In this document: piece by piece, positions 34,754 to 47,800 of the stretch
Layout of the letters: the number at the start of each line of letters is the position of its first letter
Position numbering within the stretch: the stretch's first letter is position 1
Assembly (NCBI GenBank): GCA_903813345.2
Contig: CAIIXF020000009.1
Location: forward strand, 6,320,030 to 6,384,029
DNA length: 64,000 nt
DNA from: Owenia fusiformis
Lineage: Eukaryota; Annelida; Polychaeta; Sabellida; Oweniidae
Reading direction: 5' to 3'
The notes under the pieces: generated by a model
Told to the model about the DNA's origin: nothing
Seen by the model: the letters and a program-made list of their open reading frames with translations, nothing else
Database searches by the model: none
Translations under genes and position numbers: made by a program

Positions 34754-35905
34754 TATACACTGTATAGCATTTGCATGGCTATTGTGTTAACATGCTATCT
34801 ATAGGGAGTCAAGATTGCCAAACTTTTGGAGGGGAGTGTATGTATAGCATTTACATGGCTATTGCATTAACATGCTATCTATGGATCGCAAGATTGCCAA
34901 ACTTTTGGAGGGGAGTGTATGTATAGCATTTACATGGCTTTTGTGTTAACATGCTATCTATAGGGAGTCAAGATTGCCAAACTTTTGGAGGGGAGTGTCT
35001 GTATAGCATTTGCATGGCTTTTGTGTTAACATGCTATCTATAGGGAGTCAAGATTGCCAAACTTTTGGAGGGGAGTGTCTGTATAGCATTTGCATGGTTT
35101 TTATGTTGACATGCTATCTATGGGGAATCAAGATTGTCAGACTTTTGGAGGGGAGTGTATGTACTGTATAGCATTTGCATGGCTATTGTGTTAACATGCT
35201 GTCTATGGAGGATCAAGATTGTCAGACTTTTGGAGGGGAGTGTATGTATAGCATTTACATGGCTATTGCTTTAACATGCTATCTATAGGGAGTCAAGATT
35301 GCCAAACTTTTGGAAGGGAGTGTATGTATAGCATTTTCATGGCTATTGCTTTAACATGCTATCTATGGATCGCAAGATTGCCAAACTTTTGGAGGGGAGT
35401 GTATGTATAGCATTTGCTTGGCTATTGCGTTAACATGCTATCTATAGGGAGTCAAGATTGCCAAACTTTTGGAGGGGAGTGTTGCAGTTATAACTGCCAA
35501 ACGTTTGGATGGCTTTTGTGTTAACATGCTATCTATAGGGAGTCAAGATTGTCAGACTTTTGAAGGGTAGTGTATGTAAGTGTATAGCATTTGCATGGCT
35601 TTTGTGTTAACATGCTATCTATGGGGAATCAAGATTGCCAAACTTTTGGAGGGGAGTGTCTGTATAGCATTTGCATGGTTTTTGTGTTAACATGCTATCT
35701 ATGGGGAATCAAGATTGTCAGACTTTTGGAGGGGAGTGTATGTACTGTATAGCATTTGCATGGCTATTGTGTTAACATGCTGTCTATGGAGGATCAAGAT
35801 TGCCAAACCTTTGAAGGGGAGTGCATTTGCATGGCTTTTGTGTTAACATGCTATCTATGGGGAATCAAGATTGTCAGACTTTTGGAGGGGGTGTATCATT
35901 GAACC
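34754..35905 (+). repeat. About 80-bp minisatellite, about 14 copies, carrying a MITE terminus
   Basis: Units of 76-90 bp, each containing GCATTTGCATGGCTTTTGTG, TTAACATGCTATCTAT and GATTGCCAAACTTTTGGAGG followed by GGAGTGTA. The last part is the right terminus of the MITE at 34491-34753. Confidence 0.9.
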
Positions 35906-36177
35906 CAACAGATGCAACTATCTACAGTATTCTTTCTTGAATGCTATATGTCAACACTAATTATATGGTTGTTTTTAATAGCTCAGACCTTGGCTTTTTC
36001 TGTTTGAAACTTTGGAGATGATTGAATGAGAAAGATGAAAAATAAAGACTCTTCCAGCACCAATGCAGAATGTTGTATGTATTTATGAACTACGAAACAA
36101 CCGTTACCTCAAAAATGAATTCATTACTTTTGCTTATTTTCTTGAATCGTCTTACTGGAAATGGCCATGGTTGCCAC

Positions 36178-36332
36178 CAGCGGATCTAGACGGGGGTGTG
36201 GGGGGCGCACCCCCCCTAAAAAGTCGGAAAATTCGTGTTTTACCGCATTGCTTTTTACAAAATTTGACTGTTTGCTCACAATTACTATTACACGCCCCCC
36301 CCCCCTAACACAAAATCCTGGATCCGCCCCTG
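36178..36332. mobile_element. 155-bp hAT-like MITE
   Basis: Ends CAGCGGATCTAGA and TCCTGGATCCGCCCCTG. Flanking 8-mers GTTGCCAC and GTTGCCCT share the first six positions. CAG/CTG ends and 8-bp duplications suit hAT. Internal C-runs; the frames across it are spurious. Confidence 0.7.
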
Positions 36333-36789
36333 GTTGCCCTAAAGTTTAGCTAGGTTCAGGAACCAGAGTTTGTCACAAAGGTCTTTCTTCATACATGAAC
36401 TATCATAACGATAATTAAATTATTTATGATAACATCAATTAACTAATAGATTTTACATCCCAGACATGGATCAATCTAATAAGAATTCCACAATCTCCAT
36501 GCAGTGGTCGTGAATCAGGACACATTATCTTCATTCCATTGTTCTTTTAATTGGATGCTGGAGCTCAAATTGATGCTAACACAAAACTGGTATCATATTC
36601 ATATACTGTACATTTCCGAGTCACATTCACTTATTGATTTTATCTTAGATTGAACGTGAATGTGAATGACTATTTCAGAAACAAGAGCATTATAGCTCTT
36701 CTACAGGTTAAGCAAAAAAATCTACATTTTTTGGCCCACCCTATTATTGTTCTAATTGCAGTTGAGGGCTACCTTGACATAATAATGAA

Positions 36790-36944
36790 ACAAGGCATTA
36801 ACTTGCAAAATGTCAGCACCTGCCATTTGTTACATTACAGATGCCAAACACCGACTGCTAAGCACCGAACACCAACTGCTGAACACAGTCCACAAAAAGT
36901 TGGAGGACTTTAACAATATGTCACCACTTCTAGTGCCGACATAA
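36790..36944 (+). mobile_element. Pearl/HINE-like repeat, copy 3
   Basis: CAAGGCATTAACTTGCAAAA, then a variable ACACCGACTGCTAAGCACCG middle, then CCACAAAAAGTTGGAGGACT and a TCACCACTTCTAGTGCCGAC hairpin remnant. Confidence 0.75.
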
Positions 36945-37007
36945 AAATTCAGAAAACCTCACTCCTTTGAAGTCACTGTTGTATGTACATTGATAGGTTG
37001 ATACTTG

Positions 37008-37235
37008 TCAAGATCGCGAGTCACAAAAGAAAAGTACATTGATCCTTGTCATGATCTCAAGACACAAGAGAAAAGTACATTGATGCTTGTCATGATCTCT
37101 AGACACAAGAGAAAAGTACATTGACGTTTGTAAAGATCGCGAGCCACAAGAGAAAAGAACATTGATATTTGTAAAGATCGCGAACCATAAGAGAAAAGAA
37201 CATTGAAGCTTGTCAAGATCCCGAGCCACATGAGA
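37008..37235 (+). repeat. About 41-bp minisatellite, six copies
   Basis: Units containing ACAAGAGAAAAGTACATTGA and CTTGTCAAGATCGCGAG. The overlapping minus-strand frames in it are periodic artefacts. Confidence 0.85.
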
Positions 37236-40200
37236 AAAGATTGAAACTATCGATGTGACACTGAACTATTCTTAATCTATAGAGGCTGACTAATCCAGCC
37301 TGCCTCGTTAATATTTAAGAGGAATGTACTGACTGAACATGATTAATATGACTCATGACACCAGAGTCAATAGTTGACATATACATGTACGTATATGTCA
37401 GCTCAAAAGGTTATTTATTTAGAGCATTACATGAAAAAGTCTTCCTTGAAAGGTCAGCATTTCAAGTAACGCATCATCATATCAAATACATATCTCTTCA
37501 ATATTGTATGAAACATTAAGCAACAAACACGTTTCGCGATCTTGAATAACAGAACAAATAATTTTAATTATAGAAAAGCATCTGATTACGTCCAATAAAT
37601 GGCAAGGGAGGGCAAATTTTAATGAATTGAGTAATTTCTTCATATTAATTCAGGAATAAAGATGCAGATTTTAATTTATGATATGAGATTCATATTTTAC
37701 TCTGTTGAACGATCATAATCACATAGTGATTGAGGCCATAGGTAATGGCCAGAATAAAATCAGAGATCATATATTATGTGCCACAAATAAAAGAAACAAG
37801 GTCTTTATTATGATTCTAATATCACAATGGCAAAAACATGCCACCATAACATCTGGTATTACAACTACTGGCCTAAAATGAAATTAACTAGTCATACATA
37901 CATACTCCAGTATAGACCAGTGAATCAATTGTTGTATTATAGTTATCGTGTTATCATATATCATGTTAGAATCTGCAATGGCCTCCATATTTCATTATTT
38001 GATTAGGTATCCAGAATCTATAGAATTAGGATTGTAAAAAAAACGTTGGCATTTTTTTTGAAAAATAATCTCCATTTACCAATAATAATGAATGAAAGTA
38101 ATTTCTGCAACAACTCCCATATTTGATCGGATTTTCCCGTCATTGACCTAGATTCTATAGAGTTGACAAAATAATTTCAAAAATTATTCTCTCCATTCTA
38201 TACTACCAAGTTATTATATCACAGGACTGTGAATAAGAATGGATGATGTATGGCATTGTATTCTATTACATGGACCTCAGATTTTGTCATTATTTGGATT
38301 ATTGCTTTCTCTTAAATTCCCCATTAAATATCGGGTAAATGGTCATCATTTTTTACCTTAGTGCCCCATATTTTTGTAAATTCCCTGTAAAAGAAGTGCG
38401 AAAAAATGCGAAAATTATTTTTATATATTTCATATAACTGTTATTTTTTGTTTTTTAGTACAATTGTTTTTTGTTCCTTTCTACCAATTCTTGGGAACGA
38501 AATAAAATGTCTCTCCGAACCTTGTTGGAACAAAATAGCATATACAACATTTTCTCAGACCTGTGGTAAATAGTGATCATTTCTCAATATTTGCATATTA
38601 CCTTTTTACACGCACATTCAGCATTATAAGCGTATCACATATGCTTGCAAACCAACTCTAGGTTATCAGAATAACCCCTAACTGTCACCAGGTTAATTCA
38701 TTCCATTGCAGGGCCGAGATAAAAAGTCCAATCAAGGTAATTGATCATCGTAATAAATCGAACATAGAGTAATTTTGAGAGCCCTCAGAAAAATCCAATA
38801 AAGAATATTGGAACACCAAGCAATTTTTGAGGCTCTGAGTTTTGACAGAATTCCAATATTGTATCCAGACATATAGATCATATTGGTCAATTAGTTAAGA
38901 TTATATCTGACAACAGGCCTTATAACCCTGTATATCTTGAAGTATTTTATTGGGTGAAACTAATAAAACATTTGATTGTGTTGCTCTTTAATATTGCATG
39001 ACCAATTAAGGAACTAGGTTAAAATATCGTTTTTTTGCAAGATATGATTACATCCATTTTTCAGTGGTAACATTCATGTACATTTTAAACAAAATTTGCT
39101 CATTTTCTCTCCTAATTTCAAATTTAGGTAGTCCAGGGTTAACCTTGTAAGTGTTCCACATGGCACCAGATTTATTATTGCCCTTAATGGTATTGAATTT
39201 TTCCAAACGTTTCAGCAAGTTATTACTGACTTAAATGCATCTAACATACTCCACATATTGACACATTATTTAGGGAGCGCATCAAAAATTCATTGTAGCA
39301 CAAAAAGCTATACTTTTATATTATCAGTCCCAGACATCCCCCCTCCCCCCCGTTAACTATATATGGAAAATGTTGGCACATGCAATTCTTAACAAAAAAT
39401 ATTCATCATGTACCTTGTTGATGAGTCTTTCATATTCATTAAATGGGGTTTTATATATCAGTTGTGCTATAATAGTGAAAAACACCTTTAAAGTGTGCGC
39501 CCGACCTGGCTACGTATATAACAGAGTTTATACTGGCGGATTAGACTAGTTCATTTTTTATATGTGTGTGAAAGCTTTCTCTTATTTGCGTTTTTTTCGT
39601 TTAGTACGGTTTTGTTATAATTGCCGAGGTCATATAACCGGGATAAAACAATGATTATCGTTGACTGCGCACACACAAAAATTTACGTCGAGTGAACAGT
39701 GTTATTAAAAACAACAAGCTTTAAAATACAATGCCCAGTAGTGTGATAATAAGCTGTACACTACCACTGCTGCATGTATATATTAGGGCTCATAAAGAGT
39801 GGATAGGGAGGTTGTGTTTGTCACTTTTAAAATTTACATTTCAAAATTGCCATTTTACATGTCATGATTTCTTGGTTTCATTCGTTTAGCCGATCAAAAC
39901 ATTGTAAAACAATAAATCGTCTGTTACGTATAATCAATTTTGTTCAGTTTTGATTAGTTGTCAATGAAGTTACGTTCATCTGAATCCATGATTCAAAACA
40001 AAAATCATATTTTCTTCACTTCAAAATACTTCAGTGAGATGAATGCTCGGAATTGTCGTTTGCAATAACTTATTGTCGTATTCGTTCTTTTATCTACTCG
40101 ATAGAAGCATTTAGTCGTACATTTGATGCCAGGTCACCTTCTCGCGTACCTCTTGGGGAGCCCCACATTTGTGTCTGTACTCATGGAAGTAAATTCCCCG

Positions 40201-40766
40201 GTGTAGCCGAGAGCCACAAACTTTCAACAGGTTCGAAATGGCCAATTTCTCTCATATATACTCATATTTTATTAATTATCACCAGTACAAAGTATTGCTA
40301 ATAACTATATGTAATTTCAATAAGGAAACTTATCTGGCTACATGTAAATTCAATATGAACACTAGATGTTCGCTCAACACGTCCTGGCTTACCTTGTGAT
40401 GACAAACCCTGGGTTTTCGCTATTTATAGTTTATCAACACCTGGACGCATGCGCATTTTATAGTTTATCAGGCACTTTAACTGATAATACAGTACATAGC
40501 TTATTTGGTGACATTGATCTTTTGACATGCTCCCTTAGAAAAAACAGAACTGATTCAGATTTATATTTCTGTACATTTCAACATGCAATATTTATTATTC
40601 CTTTGTACAAGACAGTTATGGTCATATTGACAAACATAAACAAATCATTATAAATAAATAGGTGAATTCTACAAGTTATTTCCTAAGTTCCTAAGATTTT
40701 TCAATATCACTAGACAATTATATTCCATCACTTTGAAAAGACTGCAAAAAATTATGTTATGAAATA
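37236..40766. other. Intergenic DNA, nothing recognised
   Basis: 3.5 kb, AT-rich. A somewhat GC-richer patch at 40130-40230 has an open frame (40053-40301) but no domain, splice or RNA signature I can name. Confidence 0.4.
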
Positions 40767-40902
40767 CAAGACATTAATATGCAAAATGTCACCACTTGCC
40801 ATTTGTTACAGACACTGACCACCGAATGCCAAATGCCGAATACTGTCCACAAAAAGTTGGGAGACTATGACAATATGTCACCACTTGTGGTGGTGACATA
40901 AA
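40767..40902 (+). mobile_element. Pearl/HINE-like repeat, copy 4
   Basis: Full-length short copy: CAAGACATTAATATGCAAAA to TCACCACTTGTGGTGGTGAC then ATAA, with CCACAAAAAGTTGGGAGACT in the middle. Confidence 0.8.
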
Positions 40903-41429
40903 AACTGGCAGAAAAACATTTTGATAATGTTTAATGAAATATTCTTCAGTGAAAATGTGTTTTCTGAAAACACCGTTCTGACTGTATTGGCTATTGTGCA
41001 CAATGTAGCCTATGCTTTCCATGAGAATTGGTGATGTAAAATGTCCTGTTATTAATTTCTAATTACACTTGCACTGGGTATATACGATATTGAGCCATAT
41101 AAAATAGTGATACCAAATTGTAAATGATATTTTTATTGTACTACAAGTCATAATTAGGCCGAGCCTAGATTAGAAAATTAGCTGAGTATCTGTACATTGA
41201 CACAGCGTATGATTTGGACATTGTAATATATCTGCTTCATTACTCCAATATCCAGAGATCAAGGTTACATTTATAATATCCAGTTTTTATATCAAAGCTT
41301 TTCACAATTACATCCTAATAACAGATTAGCAGCCATCAAATAGTATAGTAGAATTTGCAGTCATTAAGATGGTCTATAAGTATTACAGAGAACACAGCAT
41401 GTTGTATTTTGTTTAATTGTACTGCACTT

Positions 41430-41757
41430 GATGCTGTACTGCAATGTACTGTACTGTAATGTCTGAATGTACTGTGCTGTACTTCAATGGACTGTACTGT
41501 ACTGTACTGTATTGTACTACGATTGTAACGTGTTGTACACTGCACTGTACTGTATTTTGCTCATCTGCACAGCACTGCACTGTACTGTACTGTTCTGTAC
41601 TGGTACTGTATTGTACTACAATTGTATCATGTTGTGCACTGCACTGTACTGTACTGTACTGTACTGCACTGTACTGTACTGTACTGTACTGTACTGTACT
41701 GTACTGTACTGTACTGTACTGTACTGCAATGTATTTCGATGTACTGTACTATAACTA
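41430..41757 (+). repeat. (TACTG)n microsatellite
   Basis: Long, partly interrupted pentamer array; the purest part is 41640-41725. The 95-106 aa frames across it are repeat artefacts. It lies about 70 bp beyond the ATAD5 stop codon, so it may be in the 3' UTR, where the transcript would carry CAGUA repeats. Confidence 0.95.
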
Positions 41758-41821
41758 CACTTGAAATTTGCACAAATACTCCCAAGATGTGAGTATAATA
41801 ATCATTATTTCAATTTCTTTA

Positions 41822-44800
41822 TCAAGTAGCACAGAGATTGTCAATGGTGGACTGTCTCAAATATATTTGGATCTGCTCTAAATAGTGAAAGAACCTGCAA
41901 AGAAAAAAGCATGAATTTAGGGAAATATAAAACAGCTGTTGAAATTCTTTAAGCCTTGAAATAATTTGCAAGAATTTTTTTTACTCTTCACAATAAAATG
42001 TATGATTCATTAATGTTAGCTATGTAGAAGGGTATTACTTTTCTATGTCACATTACCTTTTCATGTGACATTAATTATTATTTGCACGTGTATCTATCTA
42101 CCATGTCTACTGCAAATATGCATTGTTTTGTTTCTGTATTTTAGCTTAAAATGTATGTAATTTGGGTTTCCATCCTCATTCAAAGTCTTCTGTGAGACCC
42201 TCAGACTTAAAATTGTTCACCATTCACAATGCCCTGGGCTTAAATCCTTTAACAAAATTTCAAAGTAACACCCAATGCTTTGATTTGATATCTTGTAGTT
42301 GAAATTACAGTTAAAAAATAATTACCACAATACTAAAAGTAAAAAAAAAAAACATACTAAAAGTCGGGGCCAATTAGACTCTAATATTACATAGAACCTT
42401 TAACTCCCTATAACATTTACTGTATGAAATAGGATGAAAATCAGCTAGACAGATGTAAGTTTGGGGGGGGGGGGGTGAGCACCCCTGGCACGAAATGTTT
42501 CACTATTCTGAGCACTTTAAGCGATTTTGGGCTTAAGTTGGCAATTGTGAACACTCCTAGAATTTTTGGAAAATTGAACTCCCCTTTGACAAAAGCTGGT
42601 TACAAGACTGCTAGCTATATACATACCTTCTTTTACATTTAGCAGCTTGTCTGCATTGCTCTGTCTTGCAAATAAGCCTCAGTATTGGTGTGTAGTCTGT
42701 GGAGATCACAGAATGATCAGTCCCCAGAGGAAGACATTCAGTTATGTTGGAATGCATCTTCATATTGACAGATCCCCAACTGAAAATGCAATGGGATAAT
42801 CTCATATCATACATGCCACAATAGTATATCGTACTAGTATATCGTTATACAACAAACTGACAAAGTATTGAAAGTTCAATCAAAAACACAGACATGACAT
42901 ATAAGCATTCATTTTGGTTAAGCTAAACCAGAACAACGGCAACGCCAAAGCGTAGCANNNNNNNNNNNNNNNNNNNNNNNTATTGCCCGGACGGACGGAC
43001 GGACGGACGTACGTACGGACGGACGGACGTACGTACGGACGGACGGACGGACGGACGGACGGAGGCGTTCCCTATATCCCTCCGAACTTCGTTCGATGGG
43101 ATAATAATTGTAAAATTACTCTAACCGAAGCTTAGAATTGCATTATTACCTTAAATAATTCAGAATAACATTTTATTTTTGTTTCAAAATTATCACAGTT
43201 ATCATTGAATAATTAATATCGAATGATATAGAAAAGAATGTAGCGTTTACCTATCTTTGATTAAACCACTAGAAAATGACAATCTGTTTTCTGTCACCAC
43301 TGGCAATGTTAGTCTCTCTAGAACATCATCTTTGCCCTCACATTGTTTTAACACTCCTATCATTGTGGCTGAGCATTTCTTTAGACTCATCACCTCTATT
43401 GTTGAATTGATATCCCTAGCTAAATCATTGCTGTGCCCAATTGCAGGAAGCTCATCTAAGAGTCCCCCTTGTAGGATAACAGAGTCAGAATTCCATAATT
43501 TACTCCCATGTATTTTATTTGTGTCTGGTGGCGTAGTGAAACTATCCATATATGATAATGTATCCAATAATTTAGATATTGAATCTAATGAGTTCGATAC
43601 AAGCCTTTTCTTGTGTATGTCACCTGGGGTTGATTTAATATCAATTTTCACTGCAATATTACCCTCTTTCACGTCACTGCATTTTTCTGTATCACAAACC
43701 CCCTTGTTTTTTAAAGTATCAAACTCTTGTTCATTTTCGCTATCACTTTCAAATATATCACTATTATCTCTAATCCTAGATCTCTGTAGGACCTGGGAAG
43801 GGTCTAGTATTCTGTATTTGTCTCTAGACACCAGTTGGGTTGGCAGAGGTAGAAGACTGTAGAGATTATTGTACATTAAATTCCCTCTTACGTTTGACAT
43901 CTGATTCAAAGCCTCTGATGCGCTAAACATGTCTGGATTCTGCAAATGAAACATCAAATTAGGGTCTTTTTATCAACAGATTTTACTGTCATTAATATAA
44001 TCTGAAACATAGGACTAAACCCCATGCTAAGGGCTGATGTGAAAAAATCACTCCACCTTGGTGGGAATCGAACCCACAGCTTCCTGATTACATTAGGGTC
44101 TAAATAAAACAAAATGCACAACGTTCACTAGATTCTTTCTGGACTATGCTGCTAACTACTAAGTCTACCCTTTTGATTGAAACATCACAATGTCATCCAT
44201 TTAATGCCTGGGTCACATTTGCTCCGATCCATCGGCTGGGCTTTTGTTCAAAGTTGTATTCAATTTTGAACAAAATACTCAATCGCCCAGGCGCCATAGT
44301 GAAAATAGGAGCAAATGTGACCAAGGCATAACAGGGCACTAAGTTATTCTCAACAAGGTGGTATGTAATTTTCAACAGAGTGGTTGGGTGGAACACCAGG
44401 TTGCTTTAACATGATCAGGGATATCTGATCTGAATATTATACTGCAATACCTTAAAAGAAAAGTATGCGAATGGACTCATTTGAATGACGAGCAATGATG
44501 GAAGATAAAATAACAAATGAAAAGAACGAAGGAAAGTAACATAACTCTAATTGATACATTTTACAAAATCAAAAGATCCTACACACTGGAGTTTGTTTAG
44601 GCTTTTTGTACTGTGTGTGTAGAAAGTGAATACCAACCTGTATGGCATTAAAAGTAGACTGAGGTTTCCCCGCATATACACTAGTCATTCCTAGTAGACT
44701 CTCCACACAACAACTATGTCCTAAAGCATCCATTTCTCCAGGCAGAGTTTTCATACTGGCATTTATAGAGGCTGCATTTGTACCTCCAAGTGCAGGCTTT

Positions 44801-47800
44801 GCATCTGAACTCTGGGGTGTTTTCACTGGACTATCTAAGATATTATCACAAGAGGATTCATCCATTATTTTCAAATTTCTAGGTTTGCGTCTAGTCCTTG
44901 GTGCTAACTGGAAATCATCGTCACTCTCCTCTGTAGTGTTTGCTAAATGGTCATCCACCTTTTCAATCTCCTTGTTTTCATCTACAACAATTTTTGCATT
45001 ATGAGTCTCTGCCGAAGGTACATATGGCTGTGTATTGTCTGTAAGAGCACCCCCTGATTCAGCCCAAAACTGAGTAGCGAGTATACTTTTCCGGATATCA
45101 CCTCTGTTTAATTCCACTAGCGAACATAGCGCATCATTATCGACGAGGAAATTTTCCGCTAAGCTCAATGTTTGCAAGTAACTGGCGACTAAATTCTGTA
45201 AAATAAAAGTACCCATATTAATTAGTTATTCTCGTTAAATTGTTTATAGTGCTATATAAACTATATAAAATATTACACATCATACAAAGTCAAACAAAGA
45301 TACTCTTCCCCAAAACTGAAAATATGAGAATGGATTTAGTCAAAAACAAAAAATAAGATTAAATGTTTTACAATTTGCTACAACACAATGTATGAATGAA
45401 GGTTTTATTTTCATTCTTTAGAGACTGTATATGTAGATTCTCACAAGGTATTAACATGAAACATCACAACCTGTCATTTGTTACAGACAGCAAACTCTGA
45501 AACCCAACCACCAAATGCCAGACTTTGAATGTCAGACACTGAACACTGTCCTTAAAAAAGGTGGCGACTATAACAATATGTCAGCACTTGTGGTGATGAC
45601 ATAAAACTGAAAAATAACCATAGTTTCTATATTGTAAAATATGTACTCACAAAAGAAGGCTGTCTGAATTTCAACTCCTCAAATCGTCTGTCGAGCTTGC
45701 TGCTAAAATAGGGGTCGCTAGTAGTCATGATGATTGGTCTCTTTGTTCCAACGATGAACTGCTGGACTGCAGCTAGGAATCCTTTGTCTTCCTCCAGCAC
45801 TACATCAACCTAGGGAGTAGAGGTATAAATAAGTAAACTGTTGTTATATTGATGAGGTTTAATATGAAATAAAACAGAAGTGGTATTAAGTTACTTGGAA
45901 ACCTATTTGGCCTTGACATCGGGTGTGTATATGCACTATGTAGCAACCCCATAAGCATGAAAGCATGTTGGCAAGTCTGAACTGAGTGTTCTGCTATTTT
46001 TCAATATTGTGTCACAGACGAATATAAATAATAAAGGCCAAGTCTGCGAGTGTACCATGTACTTTGACAGTTATATATGATTTGCAAAAAAAGTTTAATC
46101 ACCTCCTCAAAGAGAATCAAAGAAACACTTGACAGATTAAGGCCTTTTAGAGATGTTGGACCCTGCTTGTTAGTCAGTCCTCCTCCAACACTGGACTTCT
46201 TATGTGATTTCTCCTTCTTTTGTTTCACTGGGCTCTCTTCTTTGGGTTTCCTTCCTAAAATGGACAATATTTCAGTTGCATAATGATAATGATAATGTAT
46301 GATGATAAATGATAATGTATGATGATAAATGATAATGATGAATAAGGCATTAACGTGACACCACCTTGTTGTTATCAATGTCACCACCTTGTTGTTATCA
46401 ATGTCACCACCTTGTTGTTATCAATGTCACCACCTTGTTGTTATCAATGTCACCACCAAATTGTTACAGAACCTGAACTCTGAATGCTGAACAACATTTC
46501 ACAAAAGGTTGGAGACAATAACAAAATGTCACCATCTTAAGTTATTGTAAATTTATAGACGTCGAACTCAACTTGTTACAGATGCCAAATTCAGGAAGCC
46601 AAACACCGTCCACAAAAAGTTGGAGAAAATAATATTTGTTAATACCAATAATTGTCAATTGTAAATTGTGACTGAAACTAATACCTCTTTTCTTTGGTGG
46701 TGCTTTTTCAGTGTTAATACTGGGTATTTTCTTGGTGAAGAAGTTGGCCACTGATTGTGTCCCTGCAGCAGGGGGCGCTGCCTTTGTGGAGGTATCTATG
46801 GGCAAAAAATTTTAACTCAAAGAACTATTGAAACCTTCAAAAAAAGTTTTTACATTTTACAATGTGTTTTTCATAATAAAAGTTTCATATATCCACATAT
46901 CTCCAAGTATTACATATGAAATAAATAAATATACAAAAAGCATGCACAGTACTCTACCTTGTGAGTTTGATTTTCCGCTGGTACTGTTGAAACTGAAACT
47001 TTTCTCAAGATGATTCTTTGAGACCTGGTGGGATTGTGTCGCCTCCTGTAGTTGTGACATCACACGTTTTCCGTTACGACATGATGATGCATTCACTTCA
47101 AACACCTTAAAGAATAAGTCTTCTCAATAACTCTATCCAAATGATTAAGTAAAACCAATTGTTGTAAATCAAAAGGTTCAATGGTTGATATGACCCCATG
47201 TGTACCAGTAAAAACAACAAAAAGTGTTAAAAACACATCTCTGAAACTCCTTGAGTGACACATTGGCTTCAAATAGAGTTAAGAAACGTTTAGGTATATA
47301 TATTTTCTTCTCAAACAAATCTATTCAAATGATTACGTGAAGTGTTTATTTTCAATAATAATGTAGTGTTCTAACCAGGATTTTTTCTTTTTCACTTGAA
47401 TGGATGCAAATCTCATTAACTCAACTTTGCCAAAATATGCCAAGTTTTAAGTAATTCTCATGTTCAAATGTGTTTTCAAGTTGGGAGCAGAGCACACTTG
47501 CTTTAATTCTGGGGAAATCGTTGATGTATGCATAATAGATAGCTAGTGTGTCATAATTCAACATTTTACACCAATCAGAGAACTCTTATATGTCTCTGCA
47601 CCAATATAAAAATCTGACAATGCCTTTGTAAGGGCAGATTCTGACTCCATACCTTGTATCCAAGATCCTGTGCCAATGCATACACAACTGATGTCTTTCC
47701 AATGCCATGTGGTCCACAGATGACTGTAGTGTTACAGAGGCCATCATCTTCCTCTTCTTCCCCATCACTTCCCTCGCTGTAGCTGGCATCTATGTCAAAG

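Noticed and set aside
37008-37231. Overlapping minus-strand frames with repeated FSCGSRSL-type peptides
   Set aside because: Periodic products of the 41-bp minisatellite.
41444-41764. Two 95-106 aa Cys/Tyr-rich open frames
   Set aside because: They are translations of the TACTG pentamer array; five-base repeats give stop-free frames without being genes.
43257-43862. 201-aa plus-strand frame
   Set aside because: Shadow of an ATAD5 coding exon on the opposite strand; hydrophobic Ser/Leu composition typical of antisense frames.
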